Source of the DNA: CAZDBA01 sp965224765
GTDB taxonomy: Bacteria; Planctomycetota; Planctomycetia; Pirellulales; Pirellulaceae
Length of the DNA stretch: 64,000 bases
Assembly: GCA_965224765.1 (NCBI GenBank)
Contig: CBDDAC010000040.1
Coordinates: 184,124 to 248,123 of the forward strand
Direction: 5' to 3'
Shown here: positions 29,502 to 39,915 of the stretch, in pieces
How the letters are laid out: each line of letters begins with the position of its first letter
Numbering within the stretch: position 1 is the first letter of the stretch
Notes under the pieces: generated by a model
What the model was told of the DNA's origin: nothing
The model's input: only the letters and a program-made list of their open reading frames with translations
Database searches by the model: none
Made by a program: the position numbers and the translations under genes

Positions 29502-32120
29502 TTACTCAAGGAAGTTTGGTGTATCAACGACATCTGCCATCCCAACACCCAGCATGCTTGCCTCCGATGGCACACCGTCATCGTTCAATGCAAACAGCAT
29601 CCACGTACCGGGAACCATTGAATTCGCACCCAGTGATGTGACCTCAATCGTGTTGCCGCCCACCACCTGGAAGCTCAATTCGACGAAGCGAGTGTCATTG
29701 TTGACCCCGTGGGTTAACGCTCCACTTCGGACGGCCGTAATTCGGTCGATCGCATATGCGTTGTCAACCGAAATCAAGAACGTTTCGTTGTTATTGACGT
29801 TCAGCGGTGCATCAGAAATCGAAGGCCTGTCGGCCAACGTTCCGTCAGCGGCGTAAAGGTAATCAGGCGCGAAGAATTCAACGTTAAGATTTTTCAGCGG
29901 CCCCGGTGCGCCGCCGCCACCAGACCAGATCGTACCGTTGGGCAAAAGTAGATGAGTGGAATGATAAAGTCGAGCCAGTTCAAGTGATTCAACTTGTTCG
30001 ATTTCGTTGGTTGCAGGATCCCAAATTTCCGCCGCGTAGACGGCTGAAGCAAGTACGTTGAATTGACTTCCACCGCCCGTAACAATGACTCGACCATCAG
30101 GAAGCATGCTCATCCCACCATCGCGTCGGGCAGAGAGGAGATCGGCCACGGGGGTAAAGGTCGGGTTGGCCGCGCTCAAGTCCGATATATAAATCTTGGC
30201 GTTTGAACCAATGACAGCGATCTTGTCCACGTCGTACATGATCCCCGGGCTGGAGCTTTGATGCGGAACCCCGACGCTTCCAATCAACTGTGAACTTCCG
30301 CTGCCCGAAGTGTTGATCCGGTAAATATTGCCTGCACCGGTAAACACGACGACACTTCCGTTACTGGTAACCCACATTTTCGGATAGTAATAGGTGATGT
30401 TCATGTCGACGCCGGTGAGCGTACGCCAACCAGTGTTGGCGTTGAACACCTCAGGAACATCTTCGAATCCGCCCTTGCCACCGAGCACGAGGATTTCGCC
30501 ATTGGGAAGCGTGATGCTGCTACCGTACCAACGGTCGTACTGCATTTCGCCTTGAGTCGCGTCGCGAATGGTCAGGTTTGCATAGTCGAAAACAATTACA
30601 TCATTGATAGCATCATTAACTGGGCCGCCTTCGCCGCGGGCGTCACCACCAAAAATCATGACGTTGCCTGTTAACGGGTCGATTGACATATTTGAACAGA
30701 AGATATCGGTATCGGAAGTGTTTGGCAGGACGACTTCAACACCCGTTTCTGGATCGTAGAGGCTGTAGATGAACTGTCCGCTTTGCATGCCCAATTCGGT
30801 TGTGCCAAAGCTGAACACTTTACCGTCTGGTAGTACGATTGCGTGAATCGGGATAAGCCCCAAAGACTCTACGTCGCTCCACTCACCGTTGCTTCCCAGA
30901 TCGTTGTAAGCCACGTAACTCGTGTTCGCGAATTGAAAGTACCCATCGTCATGCAGGGTCTCTGATTCTCGGAAACCGGGAGTAATGCCGTCTTCTGGTT
31001 TCCATGTGCCGGTTGAATAGACCGCTGGGCTTTCCGTTTGATAAGCTTTTCCGTCAACCGAGATAAAATCCACGGTCAGATTTGAGTCAAACACCCCGGG
31101 AATCCATGAAGAATTAATTAGCTCGATTCGAACATCCTCGGCTTCGAACGTTCCTGTGTGCGTGTAGGTGAAAGTTTGAAACTCGCCTGTTGTCGACGTT
31201 GCCGTAAACGTTCTGGCAACCTGCCCGTTAATCACGAGATTGAATTGCTCCACGCCTTCATCTCCGCGTGCCCGAATCACGATTTTGGAGCCATTGTTGT
31301 TGGTGGTGCCTGCGTATTGAAAATAGCCATCCGCATGTAACGTCTGACCACGGCCAAACCCAGGCACAATTTCGTCGCTTTGCCACGCACCTGTTGAATA
31401 GACAGAAGCAGCTTCGGTTTGAAAGGCTTGACCGTCGATGTTGATAAAGTCGATATTGAGGTTCGAGTCGATTCCTTGACCGGGATCCCATTGACTATTA
31501 AAAAACTCGACGCGCACATCATCTGCGAAAACCGTTTCGTTGTGTGTGTAACTTACGGTACGCCAATTAGTCGTCGCGCTGAAAGTGGCAACGACATCAT
31601 CATGGATCAGCAAGTTGAATTGCTCAGTCCCTTCGTCGCCGCTGACGCGAATTTGAATGGTTGAGCCTTCATCTTGTGAGGGGAACTGAAAGAATCCGTT
31701 GGAGTGTAGGAATTCGCTTTGACGATAGCCAGGAACAATCCCGTCTGCCGGTTTCCACGTCCCTGTCGAGAATACATCGGGCGACTCTGTTTGAATGGTT
31801 GACCCATCGACAACAATCTTGTCGATGCGAACGTTACGATCCGTGTTGGTAGACTCGTCGAACAAATCGTTGGTGAATTCAATTTTGATTTGTCCCGAAT
31901 CAATATCCCCAGCGCTGGTGTAACTTAGTTGAACAAACTCGTTGCCGTACGCATCACCACCAACATTTGACCAGGTTTGAACAACTGCGTCGTCAATCTT
32001 TAGCTGAATCGTTTCCTGGTTAGTCACTCCGGCGGCAAAAACATCTACCGTCGAAAGCATTAAACGATCTTCAAGTTGTTCGCAGTTAAGTGATACGTAC
32101 TGATTTTTGTTGAAAGTCAT
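29502..32120 (-). CDS. Secreted galactose oxidase-like copper-radical enzyme with three binding modules
   Basis: 872 residues from the ATG at 32120. LNCEQLEDRLMLS near the N-terminus is the planctomycete LExR-type surface-protein motif. Three similar modules of about 120 residues follow (SGDEGTEQFNLLI, ARGDEGVEQFNLVI), resembling Ca-dependent xylan-binding CBM60-like modules. A kelch propeller then carries the whole galactose-oxidase site: Cys475 (IFCSN) for the thioether link to Tyr532 (RWYGSS), axial Tyr719 and His720 (ARLYHSTH), and His804 (LTHGVNND) in the C-terminal DUF1929-like domain. Expected reaction: oxidation of a primary alcohol to aldehyde with H2O2 release. The alcohol substrate is unknown. 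It stands alone on the minus strand. Confidence 0.88.
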   Translation of the reverse strand: MTFNKNQYVSLNCEQLEDRLMLSTVDVFAAGVTNQETIQLKIDDAVVQTWSNVGGDAYGNEFVQLSYTSAGDIDSGQIKIEFTNDLFDESTNTDRNVRIDKIVVDGSTIQTESPDVFSTGTWKPADGIVPGYRQSEFLHSNGFFQFPSQDEGSTIQIRVSGDEGTEQFNLLIHDDVVATFSATTNWRTVSYTHNETVFADDVRVEFFNSQWDPGQGIDSNLNIDFINIDGQAFQTEAASVYSTGAWQSDEIVPGFGRGQTLHADGYFQYAGTTNNNGSKIVIRARGDEGVEQFNLVINGQVARTFTATSTTGEFQTFTYTHTGTFEAEDVRIELINSSWIPGVFDSNLTVDFISVDGKAYQTESPAVYSTGTWKPEDGITPGFRESETLHDDGYFQFANTSYVAYNDLGSNGEWSDVESLGLIPIHAIVLPDGKVFSFGTTELGMQSGQFIYSLYDPETGVEVVLPNTSDTDIFCSNMSIDPLTGNVMIFGGDARGEGGPVNDAINDVIVFDYANLTIRDATQGEMQYDRWYGSSITLPNGEILVLGGKGGFEDVPEVFNANTGWRTLTGVDMNITYYYPKMWVTSNGSVVVFTGAGNIYRINTSGSGSSQLIGSVGVPHQSSSPGIMYDVDKIAVIGSNAKIYISDLSAANPTFTPVADLLSARRDGGMSMLPDGRVIVTGGGSQFNVLASAVYAAEIWDPATNEIEQVESLELARLYHSTHLLLPNGTIWSGGGGAPGPLKNLNVEFFAPDYLYAADGTLADRPSISDAPLNVNNNETFLISVDNAYAIDRITAVRSGALTHGVNNDTRFVELSFQVVGGNTIEVTSLGANSMVPGTWMLFALNDDGVPSEASMLGVGMADVVDTPNFLE

Positions 32121-32405
32121 GGTGCGGCTCAGAAGGTGCGGAACGGACAAGGTCTAAAAGGAGGAAGCGGCAGGATTCAATGCCGCATTTTCATGCCCCA
32201 ATATAAACCGGTGTTCGCGCTATTCCAGTCGATACTCAATGATTTTCCGGGTTTTCAACAACCTGGATAGCTGGTCACGTTGCAAACCGGATGGAATCAT
32301 GAAAGCGGACACGAATTGAGGTTTGAATCTATTGGCGACTTTGCGCGTATGAATCGGGAAAAATCTTTGACAGCGTCTTTCAAAATCTCAATTCCTAGCC
32401 CGTCT

Positions 32406-32529
32406 GTAGCTCCGGCTTTCCAGCCGGAGGGAACTGCACTCTCCGGCTGGAAAGCCGGAGCTACAGACAGACATCTAAACTCCTTTTCCGTTAGTTTATT
32501 GGTAGTCGGTGAAACCAGTGAACGGTTAC
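32406..32529. repeat. REPIN element copy D (left outer end lost)
   Basis: The core is 32406-32464. The right flank (CCGTTAGTTTATTGGTAGTC) leads to the outer repeat CAGTGAACGGTTAC ending at 32529. No left outer repeat is found. The remainder of the 32121-32754 gap shows nothing I can assign. Confidence 0.9.
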
Positions 32530-32754
32530 CTTTAAAACTAGGTATGTCGACGAATTAGACCAACTGCCCAAGGCCCGCAAAGGGCTGTCACTAAAAGTTG
32601 CAAGTCATTGAAAGGTGCCATTTACTAGAATACTGAGAACTAAGATCGACCCACCGGGACCACGACCCGGAGAGTCGTGCCACATTGACTTTTTGAAAAA
32701 CTTCAAAGCTGTCTCACACGTTGGTCCAGAGGGGCGAGGTGGAATTGTTGAGTA

Positions 32755-35691
32755 TCACTTTCCCAAAATATAAAAGATCAGACAGCGCAGTTCCTCGGCA
32801 TTAAGCGTATTCGCCAATTCAGCTGGCATCATCGACACAGTCGATTGTTTCATTTGCTCGATCTCACTTTCGTCAATCGTATGAAGCTTCTCGCCTTCGT
32901 AGATATTGACTGTGCCGTCATCGCCTTTGACCATGACTCCCGTCATGATTTCTCCACTGTCAAGTAGCACTGTCATCGTGCCGTATTGTTCGGAGATCGC
33001 CTTGCTCGGTTCAATGATGGATTCCAGCATCGCTTTGACATCAAATTTCCCTCGAGCGTTGCTTAAGTCGGGTCCAATCGCACCTCCTTCGCCGTCAAAT
33101 TGGTGGCATTTGATACAACTGGTCGCATGAAACAAATTGCGCCCACGCTGGAGATCCATCTCTGACGCATCGACCGATTTGAATTCTGCGATCGCTTGAT
33201 CAACCGTCCACTTCTGCCCGGGGCCGACCGGTGGAGTGACGGTAATGGGACGCAGGTTGGTAAGTGGCAACGGAAGATCCTTTGCGATTCTGGCGAGTTC
33301 ATCACCTCCGGCATCCAAGGCTCGATTGCGAATCGTGCCGAGGTAGTCGAGATAGGCAGCGCCGCCTGATCGACCACTCGCGTCAATCAAGAAATGAAAG
33401 AATGCTTCTGATTGCTCTTTAGTCCAAGAGCCGCTTAAGTCCGCGATGAAGGTCGCAATTTGAATCCGATCGAGCGGTGGCTGATTCGTCAGGAACCGCG
33501 CAAACGTGCCGCCATACGATTTTGATTCGTTTCGAGAAAGCAACTCTGTGCTGCTCCATTTGGGTAGTCCGGTTGGGCGGTTGTCGGCGATGCAGGAAAA
33601 TGCTGGCTCGAGAATTCGCGAGTCATTCAAACTGACCATCAACCGGATAACTTCACGCTGCACTTGAGGATTATTACTGGAAGCAAGCGGCAATAAACGA
33701 TCGCCTGCCGTCAAAGGGCTTGAAGGAACTGCCAGCCGACTCCACACCAACGCCTGGGCCCGAAAAAATCCCAGCAACAAAGGGTCAGACTGTGAAACGA
33801 GATCCAGCGAGTCGAGCTTTGTCTGGGCCAGTTCTGCATGCTCGGGCTGACCAACACGAGCCAGCGCGACTGCCGCCGTAACAATGGTTTGCGGGTCATC
33901 TGCGGCTTTCAATCTAGCAAGCCACTGATCCACTGGTTGAGACTCAATCGCGACCCGGGCGGCAAATCGAAGAAATCGATCTTCACTGGCAAGCAATGGC
34001 CATGCTTGCCCAATCGCTTCGCCGTCAACACGCCCATGAAAATCTTCCAGTGCCGCCCTTTTCTGGCGAGCCGGATTGGCGTCTTTCATCCGGACATCGT
34101 CCACCGGTTCTGTCGATTCGTTTCCTACATAGGTGACCCGATAGACTGCCGAAGGAATCTTGCGACCACCCACCAGAAAGACCATCGAGCCGTCGTCGGC
34201 AATCACGGCATCGGTCAGCGCTAAAGGTGTCCCACTCAGGAACTCATGGCTATCAGCAGAATAGGAAGCACCGTTAGGTGTTAGCGTAATCGCCCGCATG
34301 GTTCCATATGTCCAATCCAATGCAAAGATCGAGCGTTGGTATTTTGCCGGAAATTTCGCTCCGGCTCCACTCAGCATTCCTGTCGGAGAACCGGGGCCAA
34401 CTTCCAGCACCGGCGGCAATAAGTCCTCGTAATAGGCTGGCCATTTGTCCGAACCACTACGCCAACCGTACTCGCCACCACTGACGGTGTGATAGATACG
34501 CGTTGGACGATACCAAGGCATTCCGAGATCCCATTCCTCATCGGAATCAAACGTGAACTTGTCGCCAAATTCGTTCATGGCAAGGTCATAGGCATTTCGA
34601 AGTCCTGTAGATTCCAAGTCGATTTTTTCCGTTTCAAGGTCGTACCGACAAACCCATCCTCCGGGCACTGTCCAGCCTTTGCGATTGAGCATCTTAGGAG
34701 CCCAAATGCGGTCCATAAGTGAATCCTCGTGGAACACCGGATTGTGTCGCCGACGCACTTTCGGCAGATCAGTCCCGTTGCCGGCGATCATATAGAACCC
34801 ACCGCTAACCGGGTCGCGAAGCAAACCGTGAGTCCCGTGTTCACCGTGCCCATCCATGCCGGAAACAAGCGTGGCATTATCCACCAAGCCGTCACCATCT
34901 GTATCCTGAATACGGTGGAGACCGGCTCCACTGATTTGAGCAAACAGGACGTCGTCGATGACGACCATCCCCTGTGCTCCGCTAAGATCCACTGGCAATT
35001 TTTTTGTCTGGACCATTTCCGTACCGTGCGACGTTCGCCCGGTTTTGACCTGGTACAGCCCTTGGTCTTTTTCATCAGACACATAGAATCCGCCATGGCC
35101 ATCATTGCAAATTGAAACCCATGAACCTTCACTGGCGGGGACGTCGTAAATTTTCTCCACCTTGAAACCGTCCACAACGTCGATCGTTGTTTCATTGCCC
35201 CATGGATCGCCCCACGGCTGCATTCCACGTGCTCCGAGAACTTTTGCAGTAATCAACGGTTCCTTTTTGTGAACGTCGCCACCACGTCTTGTCTTCCACT
35301 GGCCATCGGTAACGATCTCTTTCGTTTGGCCGTTCTTCATGGTCATCGTTAGCCAGGCAAGCAGTCCCGCCGGACCTTGCTCGTTCTTGCAACGAGCCGT
35401 GATTCGGTTGTCGCCGACTTTCAGTAGTTTCGTCACGTCGAGATTGCGAAGATTGCGCCAGTTCTCACTAAACAACAAGAACTTTCCATTGACATTGAGC
35501 ACAAAAAAGTCATCCGCTGTAATCCGCAGCGTTGCACTCGTCGGGATTTCATCCAGGGTGAAGGTGCCTTCCAGGAAGACCTCTCCTTCCTCCGAACTTT
35601 CTGCTCCCCAAATCCACTGAGGGGTCTGGGCAAAGGTTGACTGGCACGATGAGAGTAGGAAAAGTGAGAATAGAACAATGAATCGAGTCAT
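32755..35691 (-). CDS. PVC-type heme-binding CxxCH protein with dehydrogenase-like propeller
   Basis: 978 residues from the ATG at 35691 (MTRFIVLFSLFLLSSCQSTFAQ). The leader ends in LSSC, so a lipoprotein is possible; SPase I cleavage after TFA is the alternative. A jelly-roll-like segment (about 30-130: FFVLNVNGKFLLF) is followed by a propeller of the soluble glucose dehydrogenase/PQQ-like type (about 170-530), HEAT-like helices (about 550-800), and a C-terminal c-type heme domain with CIKCH near 858 and the DUF-like ending VLLDSGEIMTGVMVKGD...SMMPAEL. This architecture is expanded in Planctomycetes and is thought to oxidise sugars or alcohols in the periplasm; the substrate is unknown. Confidence 0.88.
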   Translation of the reverse strand: MTRFIVLFSLFLLSSCQSTFAQTPQWIWGAESSEEGEVFLEGTFTLDEIPTSATLRITADDFFVLNVNGKFLLFSENWRNLRNLDVTKLLKVGDNRITARCKNEQGPAGLLAWLTMTMKNGQTKEIVTDGQWKTRRGGDVHKKEPLITAKVLGARGMQPWGDPWGNETTIDVVDGFKVEKIYDVPASEGSWVSICNDGHGGFYVSDEKDQGLYQVKTGRTSHGTEMVQTKKLPVDLSGAQGMVVIDDVLFAQISGAGLHRIQDTDGDGLVDNATLVSGMDGHGEHGTHGLLRDPVSGGFYMIAGNGTDLPKVRRRHNPVFHEDSLMDRIWAPKMLNRKGWTVPGGWVCRYDLETEKIDLESTGLRNAYDLAMNEFGDKFTFDSDEEWDLGMPWYRPTRIYHTVSGGEYGWRSGSDKWPAYYEDLLPPVLEVGPGSPTGMLSGAGAKFPAKYQRSIFALDWTYGTMRAITLTPNGASYSADSHEFLSGTPLALTDAVIADDGSMVFLVGGRKIPSAVYRVTYVGNESTEPVDDVRMKDANPARQKRAALEDFHGRVDGEAIGQAWPLLASEDRFLRFAARVAIESQPVDQWLARLKAADDPQTIVTAAVALARVGQPEHAELAQTKLDSLDLVSQSDPLLLGFFRAQALVWSRLAVPSSPLTAGDRLLPLASSNNPQVQREVIRLMVSLNDSRILEPAFSCIADNRPTGLPKWSSTELLSRNESKSYGGTFARFLTNQPPLDRIQIATFIADLSGSWTKEQSEAFFHFLIDASGRSGGAAYLDYLGTIRNRALDAGGDELARIAKDLPLPLTNLRPITVTPPVGPGQKWTVDQAIAEFKSVDASEMDLQRGRNLFHATSCIKCHQFDGEGGAIGPDLSNARGKFDVKAMLESIIEPSKAISEQYGTMTVLLDSGEIMTGVMVKGDDGTVNIYEGEKLHTIDESEIEQMKQSTVSMMPAELANTLNAEELRCLIFYILGK

Positions 35692-35738
35692 GAATTTCTC
35701 TGTCAATGGACACTGTCTTTGGACGCCGACATTGGGTA

Positions 35739-35796
35739 GTAGCTCCGGCTTTCCAGCCGGAGAGCGCGTTTCCTCCGGCTGGAAAGCCGGAGCTAC
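35739..35796. repeat. REPIN element copy E (core only)
   Basis: A complete core GTAGCTCCGG...CCGGAGCTAC. The right flank retains GTTTCGGCACTCG up to about 35817, a worn version of the flank in other copies; there is no clear outer repeat. It lies between the start of the heme gene and the 3' end of the GntR gene. Confidence 0.88.
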
Positions 35797-35837
35797 GTTA
35801 ACGTTTCGGCACTCGAATGCCTCGCGAACGGCTTACT

Positions 35838-36602
35838 CTACCTTAGCCTACCCCGTGCTGGCGTTGAAGCGGCAATTGGGCCGAGCCGACTATGGAATTC
35901 GTACTGGTCTCCCCGGTACAACGTTCTTTCCCACCACAACGGTGAATTGTCTTGCAGGAAGCCAACTGAAGTCACTTCCAATGTAGGTGACATGGCTGGC
36001 ACCTCCATCATTCGTGCCTCCCTTTTTGCCAATCGGACGGCGCGAATAATATCGTCCGCACCTGCAATTTGAAGTTTGTGATTCTCGGTGAACGAACGAT
36101 AGAGCGAACCGCTGGCTTGCGTCTTTGTGAGCTTGGGGCATTGAGCTGCGACGACGTAGCGATGTTCGAGAATTACGGGCAGACCATCGGCCAGCCGCAG
36201 CCGCTCCATTTCCCAAAGCGACGCATCCGGTTTTACACCCAATGCTTCGGCCACCAAATCTTTAGCCTCGGACGCGGAGACTTTCGAGAAAGAAAGCAGT
36301 TTGGTTTGTGGCTTCTTTCCAGCAGCCTTGGCTTTTTCTGTAAAACTCACCAACGACCGAAGGTCATAGTTGATCAGTTCACGCCGAACGAACGTACCTA
36401 CGCCGCGGCGAAATTCCAAAACTCCTTCAGATACCAAACTAGCAAGTGCCTTGTTCGCGGTTGCCCTGCTGACGGAGTACTGTTTGCTGATTTCTCGTTC
36501 CGTAAGAAACTTGTCACCATAGTGGTACTCGTCACCGAGTGATTTCCTCAGACGCTCATTGAGTTGTTGGTAAATTGGACCGCGATGTGAAGACGCATCC
36601 AC
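35838..36602 (-). CDS. GntR family (HutC/UTRA) transcriptional regulator
   Basis: 254 residues. The N-terminal winged helix covers about 8-75 (PIYQQLNERLRKSLG, FLTEREISKQYSVSRATANKALASLVSEGVLEFRRGVGTFV). A UTRA ligand domain follows at about 90-240 (LWEMERLRLADGLPVILEHRYV). UTRA regulators usually bind sugar phosphates or amino-acid derivatives and repress adjacent genes. The heme dehydrogenase downstream is on the same strand but separated by a REPIN; it is a possible target, inferred from position only. Confidence 0.88.
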   Translation of the reverse strand: MDASSHRGPIYQQLNERLRKSLGDEYHYGDKFLTEREISKQYSVSRATANKALASLVSEGVLEFRRGVGTFVRRELINYDLRSLVSFTEKAKAAGKKPQTKLLSFSKVSASEAKDLVAEALGVKPDASLWEMERLRLADGLPVILEHRYVVAAQCPKLTKTQASGSLYRSFTENHKLQIAGADDIIRAVRLAKREARMMEVPAMSPTLEVTSVGFLQDNSPLWWERTLYRGDQYEFHSRLGPIAASTPARGRLR

Positions 36603-36693
36603 AAGGGACTCCTAACGAAACTGGACTGGTGGATTCGCCACACCATGTTACCACAGGTAGAAGGCAAATATAAGAACAAGAGGTGGCACAACA

Positions 36694-36803
36694 GGGCTTC
36701 TCAGTTTCTTAACGTGGGGGCATGCTTCCAGCTTGCCATCCGGTGAAATCGCAAGCTGGAAGCATGCGCCACGCTTGCGCCACTTAAACAACTAAGAAGC
36801 CCT
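36694..36803. repeat. Palindromic repeat family 2, copy 2
   Basis: A 110-bp element with ends AGGGCTTCTCAG and CTAAGAAGCCCT and an inner pair GCATGCTTCCAGCTTG / CAAGCTGGAAGCATGC. One inner segment (ACGCTTGCGCC) is partly duplicated compared with the other copies. Confidence 0.88.
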
Positions 36804-36871
36804 GGGCAGCACAACGGCTTTACCAAAAGTGGTGGTGAGCACAGCGTCTAGTCGTTACTATGGATAGCAGT

Positions 36872-37030
36872 CCAACCGTTCAAAGGTTTCGTCGGCTACT
36901 CGACAAGAGACGGAAAAAAGGAGTATTGGATGCAGACTGTAGCTCCGGCTTTCTAGCCGGAGGGAGATGGATGTGTTCTCCGGCTGGAAAGCCGGAGCTA
37001 CGACAAAACTTCCGCACTCGTGAAGTTGTT
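36872..37030. repeat. REPIN element copy F, against a start codon
   Basis: A diverged left outer end (CCAACCGTTCAAAGGTTT) at 36872, core 36939-37001 with one C-to-T change (TTTCTAGCCGG), and right flank CCGCACTCGTGAAGTTGTT ending 37030. The element ends four bases before the ATG at 37035, so it forms the 5' leader of that gene. Confidence 0.88.
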
Positions 37031-37034
37031 TTAA

Positions 37035-38673
37035 ATGTATAAAAAAATTCAAACGGCAGTGATAATCGTCCTGCTATTCGTTGTTCCAAGGGCTTGCTTT
37101 GCTAACAATGAATTGCCCCGTGATGCTCCTCAGTGGCAAGAAGTCGAGTTGGAGTTCACGGCTTCGCGCAAGACTGGCAACCCTTACATGGATGTCGAAG
37201 CTTGGGTCGATTTCGAACATACAAATGGAGAGACGACCTGCCGACCGATGTTTTGGGACGGCGGCAAGACGTTTCGGGTCCGATTTGCTTCCACGAAATC
37301 GGAAGGCGAGTGGCATTGGACGGCTGCGGATCGCGATGCCGATCCAGGACTACATGGCCATACCGGGATACTGCAATCGGTGCCCAACAATGACGATGCG
37401 GCGTCAATATTTACGCAGCACGGTTTCTGGAAGATCCCAACCGGCGGGCGTAATCTGATTCATGCCGATGGGACACCTCGATTGTTGTGCGCCGATACAG
37501 CATGGGCGTTGCCTTGGCGAGCGACGGTCAAACAGGTGGAAACCTATGCCCGCGATCGCAGCAGCAAAGGCTACAACGCGGTTCTGCTAATGACAGTCCA
37601 GCCGGACATGCGCGTCAGCGGGCCGCGCTCACGAACCGAGGACGAAGGTTTCGATGTTGGCTTCGAAGACTTACCCGACGGGTCACTCCAGAAATTGAAT
37701 CCGAAGTACTTTCAAAAGTTTGACAAGTTGGTAGACGTATTGACGAACTACGGAATCGCGCCGGTCTACCAGCCAGTGTTTCATGGTTACGGATGGAAGG
37801 GCGGTGGGACTGCGGGAAATGTTGTCAGCGCCGATGACTACGCTCGCTACTGCCGGTATCTGGTTGCCCGATATGGTGCTCGGCCGGCGATCTGGCTGGT
37901 CGGGGGCGACGGACCGGCGACCAAGCCTGCCATTGTAAAACAACTTGATGCTGCTGGAAGCATGATTGAAAAGTGGGACGCCTATCAGCAACCTACGGGC
38001 ATTCACTATTGTCCACATGCGGAGTATCGCACGCACCAAGACAAAGACTGGCTGGATTTTCAGTGGTGTCAAACGGGACACAATGGTGAACACCTGGCCG
38101 AACGAGTGGCTGACATGTGGCGAAATCGTCCGGAGAAAGCGGTTGCCAATGGTGAGTCGACTTACGAGAACATCGGTCGTACAGGTAACGGTGCTGGCTG
38201 GTGGCAGGGGCACGAAGCGTGGTGCAATCTCACCGCTGGCGGAACCATGGGCGTGGTTTATGGGGCCGGTAGTTTGTGGCAGTGGCGACTGCACGCAAAC
38301 GAGCCCGGCCACGCGAATTGGTGTACTGCTCCGGGAGCCGGCTGGCGAGAAGCACTCGATTTTGACGGTTCAAAATATCCCGGCATCGCGGCCCAAATCT
38401 TTGACGGACTTCCAATAACCGGAATGAAACCGAACTGGACTCTGCACTTACGGAAGACGTGGCTTGCTCGTGCCGGGCAAGCTGTTCGTTTTGTATCTTC
38501 CCGAAGGAGGGAACACGCCAATCATCTCGCGCGAAGTGCCTCGATCGTATCGCGTGTATGACCCAAAGACTGGGAAGGTCGTCAGCGAAGGACGATTGGA
38601 AGACAAGGCCACAGCTCAAGCAAAGGTCACATCCAAAGATCAACCTCGTGTGCTTGTGTTTGTGACGGAATAA
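37035..38673 (+). CDS. Secreted DUF5060/DUF4038 glycoside hydrolase-like protein (frameshift near 38465)
   Basis: A signal peptide (MYKKIQTAVIIVLLFVVPRACFA) precedes a DUF5060 beta-sandwich (about 30-115, WQEVELEFTASRK, GGKTFRVRF) and a DUF4038-type TIM barrel (about 125-440: LLCADTAWALPWRA, IWLVGGDGP, ANGESTYENIG with a likely catalytic Glu). The frame ends at 38561, but the next frame gives VPGKLFVLYLPEGGNTP to a stop at 38671-38673; removing one base near 38463-38466 joins them, about 545 residues. DUF4038 relatives include apiosidases; the substrate here is unknown. No Shine-Dalgarno is visible because a REPIN ends four bases before the ATG. Confidence 0.8.
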
Positions 38674-38685
38674 CTTTGAGTTCTT

Positions 38686-38842
38686 GTAACCGTTCACGAG
38701 TGCTGAAACCATGTCGTAGCTCCGGCTTTCCAGCCGGAGGGGAAAGTGCTCTCCGGCTGGAAAGCCGGAGCTACAAACAGGCCTCCAAGGCTCCTTATAT
38801 CCGTAGTTCATCGAGCAATCGGTAAAACCCGTGAACGGTTAC
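38686..38842. repeat. REPIN element copy G, full length with both outer repeats
   Basis: A complete 157-bp element: GTAACCGTTCACGAG at 38686, core 38716-38774, and CGTGAACGGTTAC ending 38842. Compared with copy H it is inverted: the long spacer with the GTAGTTCATCGAGCAATCGG segment lies to the right here and to the left in H. Confidence 0.92.
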
Positions 38843-38971
38843 GAATTCTTTTGCAACTTCCGGATTGCTCAAGAACCTTTGTTGTATCAAAATTGCATGG
38901 CTAACTTGATGAAAAGCCAACGGATTGAATCCCGCAAGTCGGACAACAAAACTCAATAGGTCATAACAGCG

Positions 38972-39915
38972 ATGCCTCATTCTTCATTCTTTCCTGTCAG
39001 AAATACAGTAGCTCTCGTTCTGACGGTTGTTTTTGCCACGCTGCATTCTGTCGCTAGTGCCCAGGAAACAAAGTTCAGAGTTGGACAATGGCGATCGAGT
39101 CGTTTTTCTTGGCGACGGACTCATCGAACAAGAGCAATACGCTGGATGGATCGAAGTGATGTTAACGACGTCGTTCTCGGAGGCCGATGTTACGTTTCGA
39201 AACCTAGGCTGGAATGCCGATACGCCAACAGGTAAGTCTCGCTGTGGTCTCAGTGATGTTCGTGCGGGGGAAGAGAAAGACGACGACGGCTGGAAGCAAC
39301 TTGTGAAGCAGTTGAGAACAAACGAATCCCACGGTTGTGATTCTTGGCTATGGGTTGGCAAACGCGTTGGAAGAATCTGATCCTGCCAGTTTCATTCGCG
39401 ACTACGAACGACTGAGTATGCATTTACGAAGTCAAAACGAAAAAGTGCGATTCGTTTTTCTTTCCATGTTGCCGCCGCATGGCAAATCTCGAATAACGTC
39501 AGAAACTGCGCAGAGATATAACAAGTCAATCGAAGGACTGGCGAGCAAGTTGAAGGCAAGCTACGTTGATTTGTCCAATGTGGCTTTGGCTTCAGAATTT
39601 CGTCATGACCCGATTCACGTTAATGATAGTGGCTACAAACAAGTCGCGATTGCGATCCACTCGGAACTAAAATTGCCCGAATCACAATGGCAATCGAGCG
39701 AGCAGACCGAGTCGCTACGCCAAATGATCTTGCGGAAGAACCGATGGTGGTTTCACCGGTCGCGGCCAGCCAACATGGCTTACGTGTTTGGATTTCGAAA
39801 ACACGAACAAGGCCAAAACGCTGGAGAGATTCCGGAATTCGATTTATTGATCGCCAGCCGAGGAATCGGTGATCGCTCAACTCCGATCACTCCGTGGAAC
39901 TCGCACAAATATTGA
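38972..39915 (+). pseudogene. 5' part of an SGNH-hydrolase/heme fusion gene, three frame breaks
   Basis: The ATG at 38972 gives a signal peptide (VALVLTVVFATLHSVASAQ). After an extra base near 39077 the sequence reads NGDRVVFLGDGLIEQEQYAG (SGNH block I-like, Asp in place of the usual Ser) and FRNLGWNADTP. After a second near 39316 it reads TVVILGYGLANALEE and, toward the end, DPIHVNDSGY, the His-containing block V. A third extra base near 39860 returns to the frame of the heme protein starting at 39869. All three are repaired by removing one base, giving about 1450 residues in total. The fused layout is a known planctomycete form. Decay and sequencing error are both possible. Confidence 0.72.
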
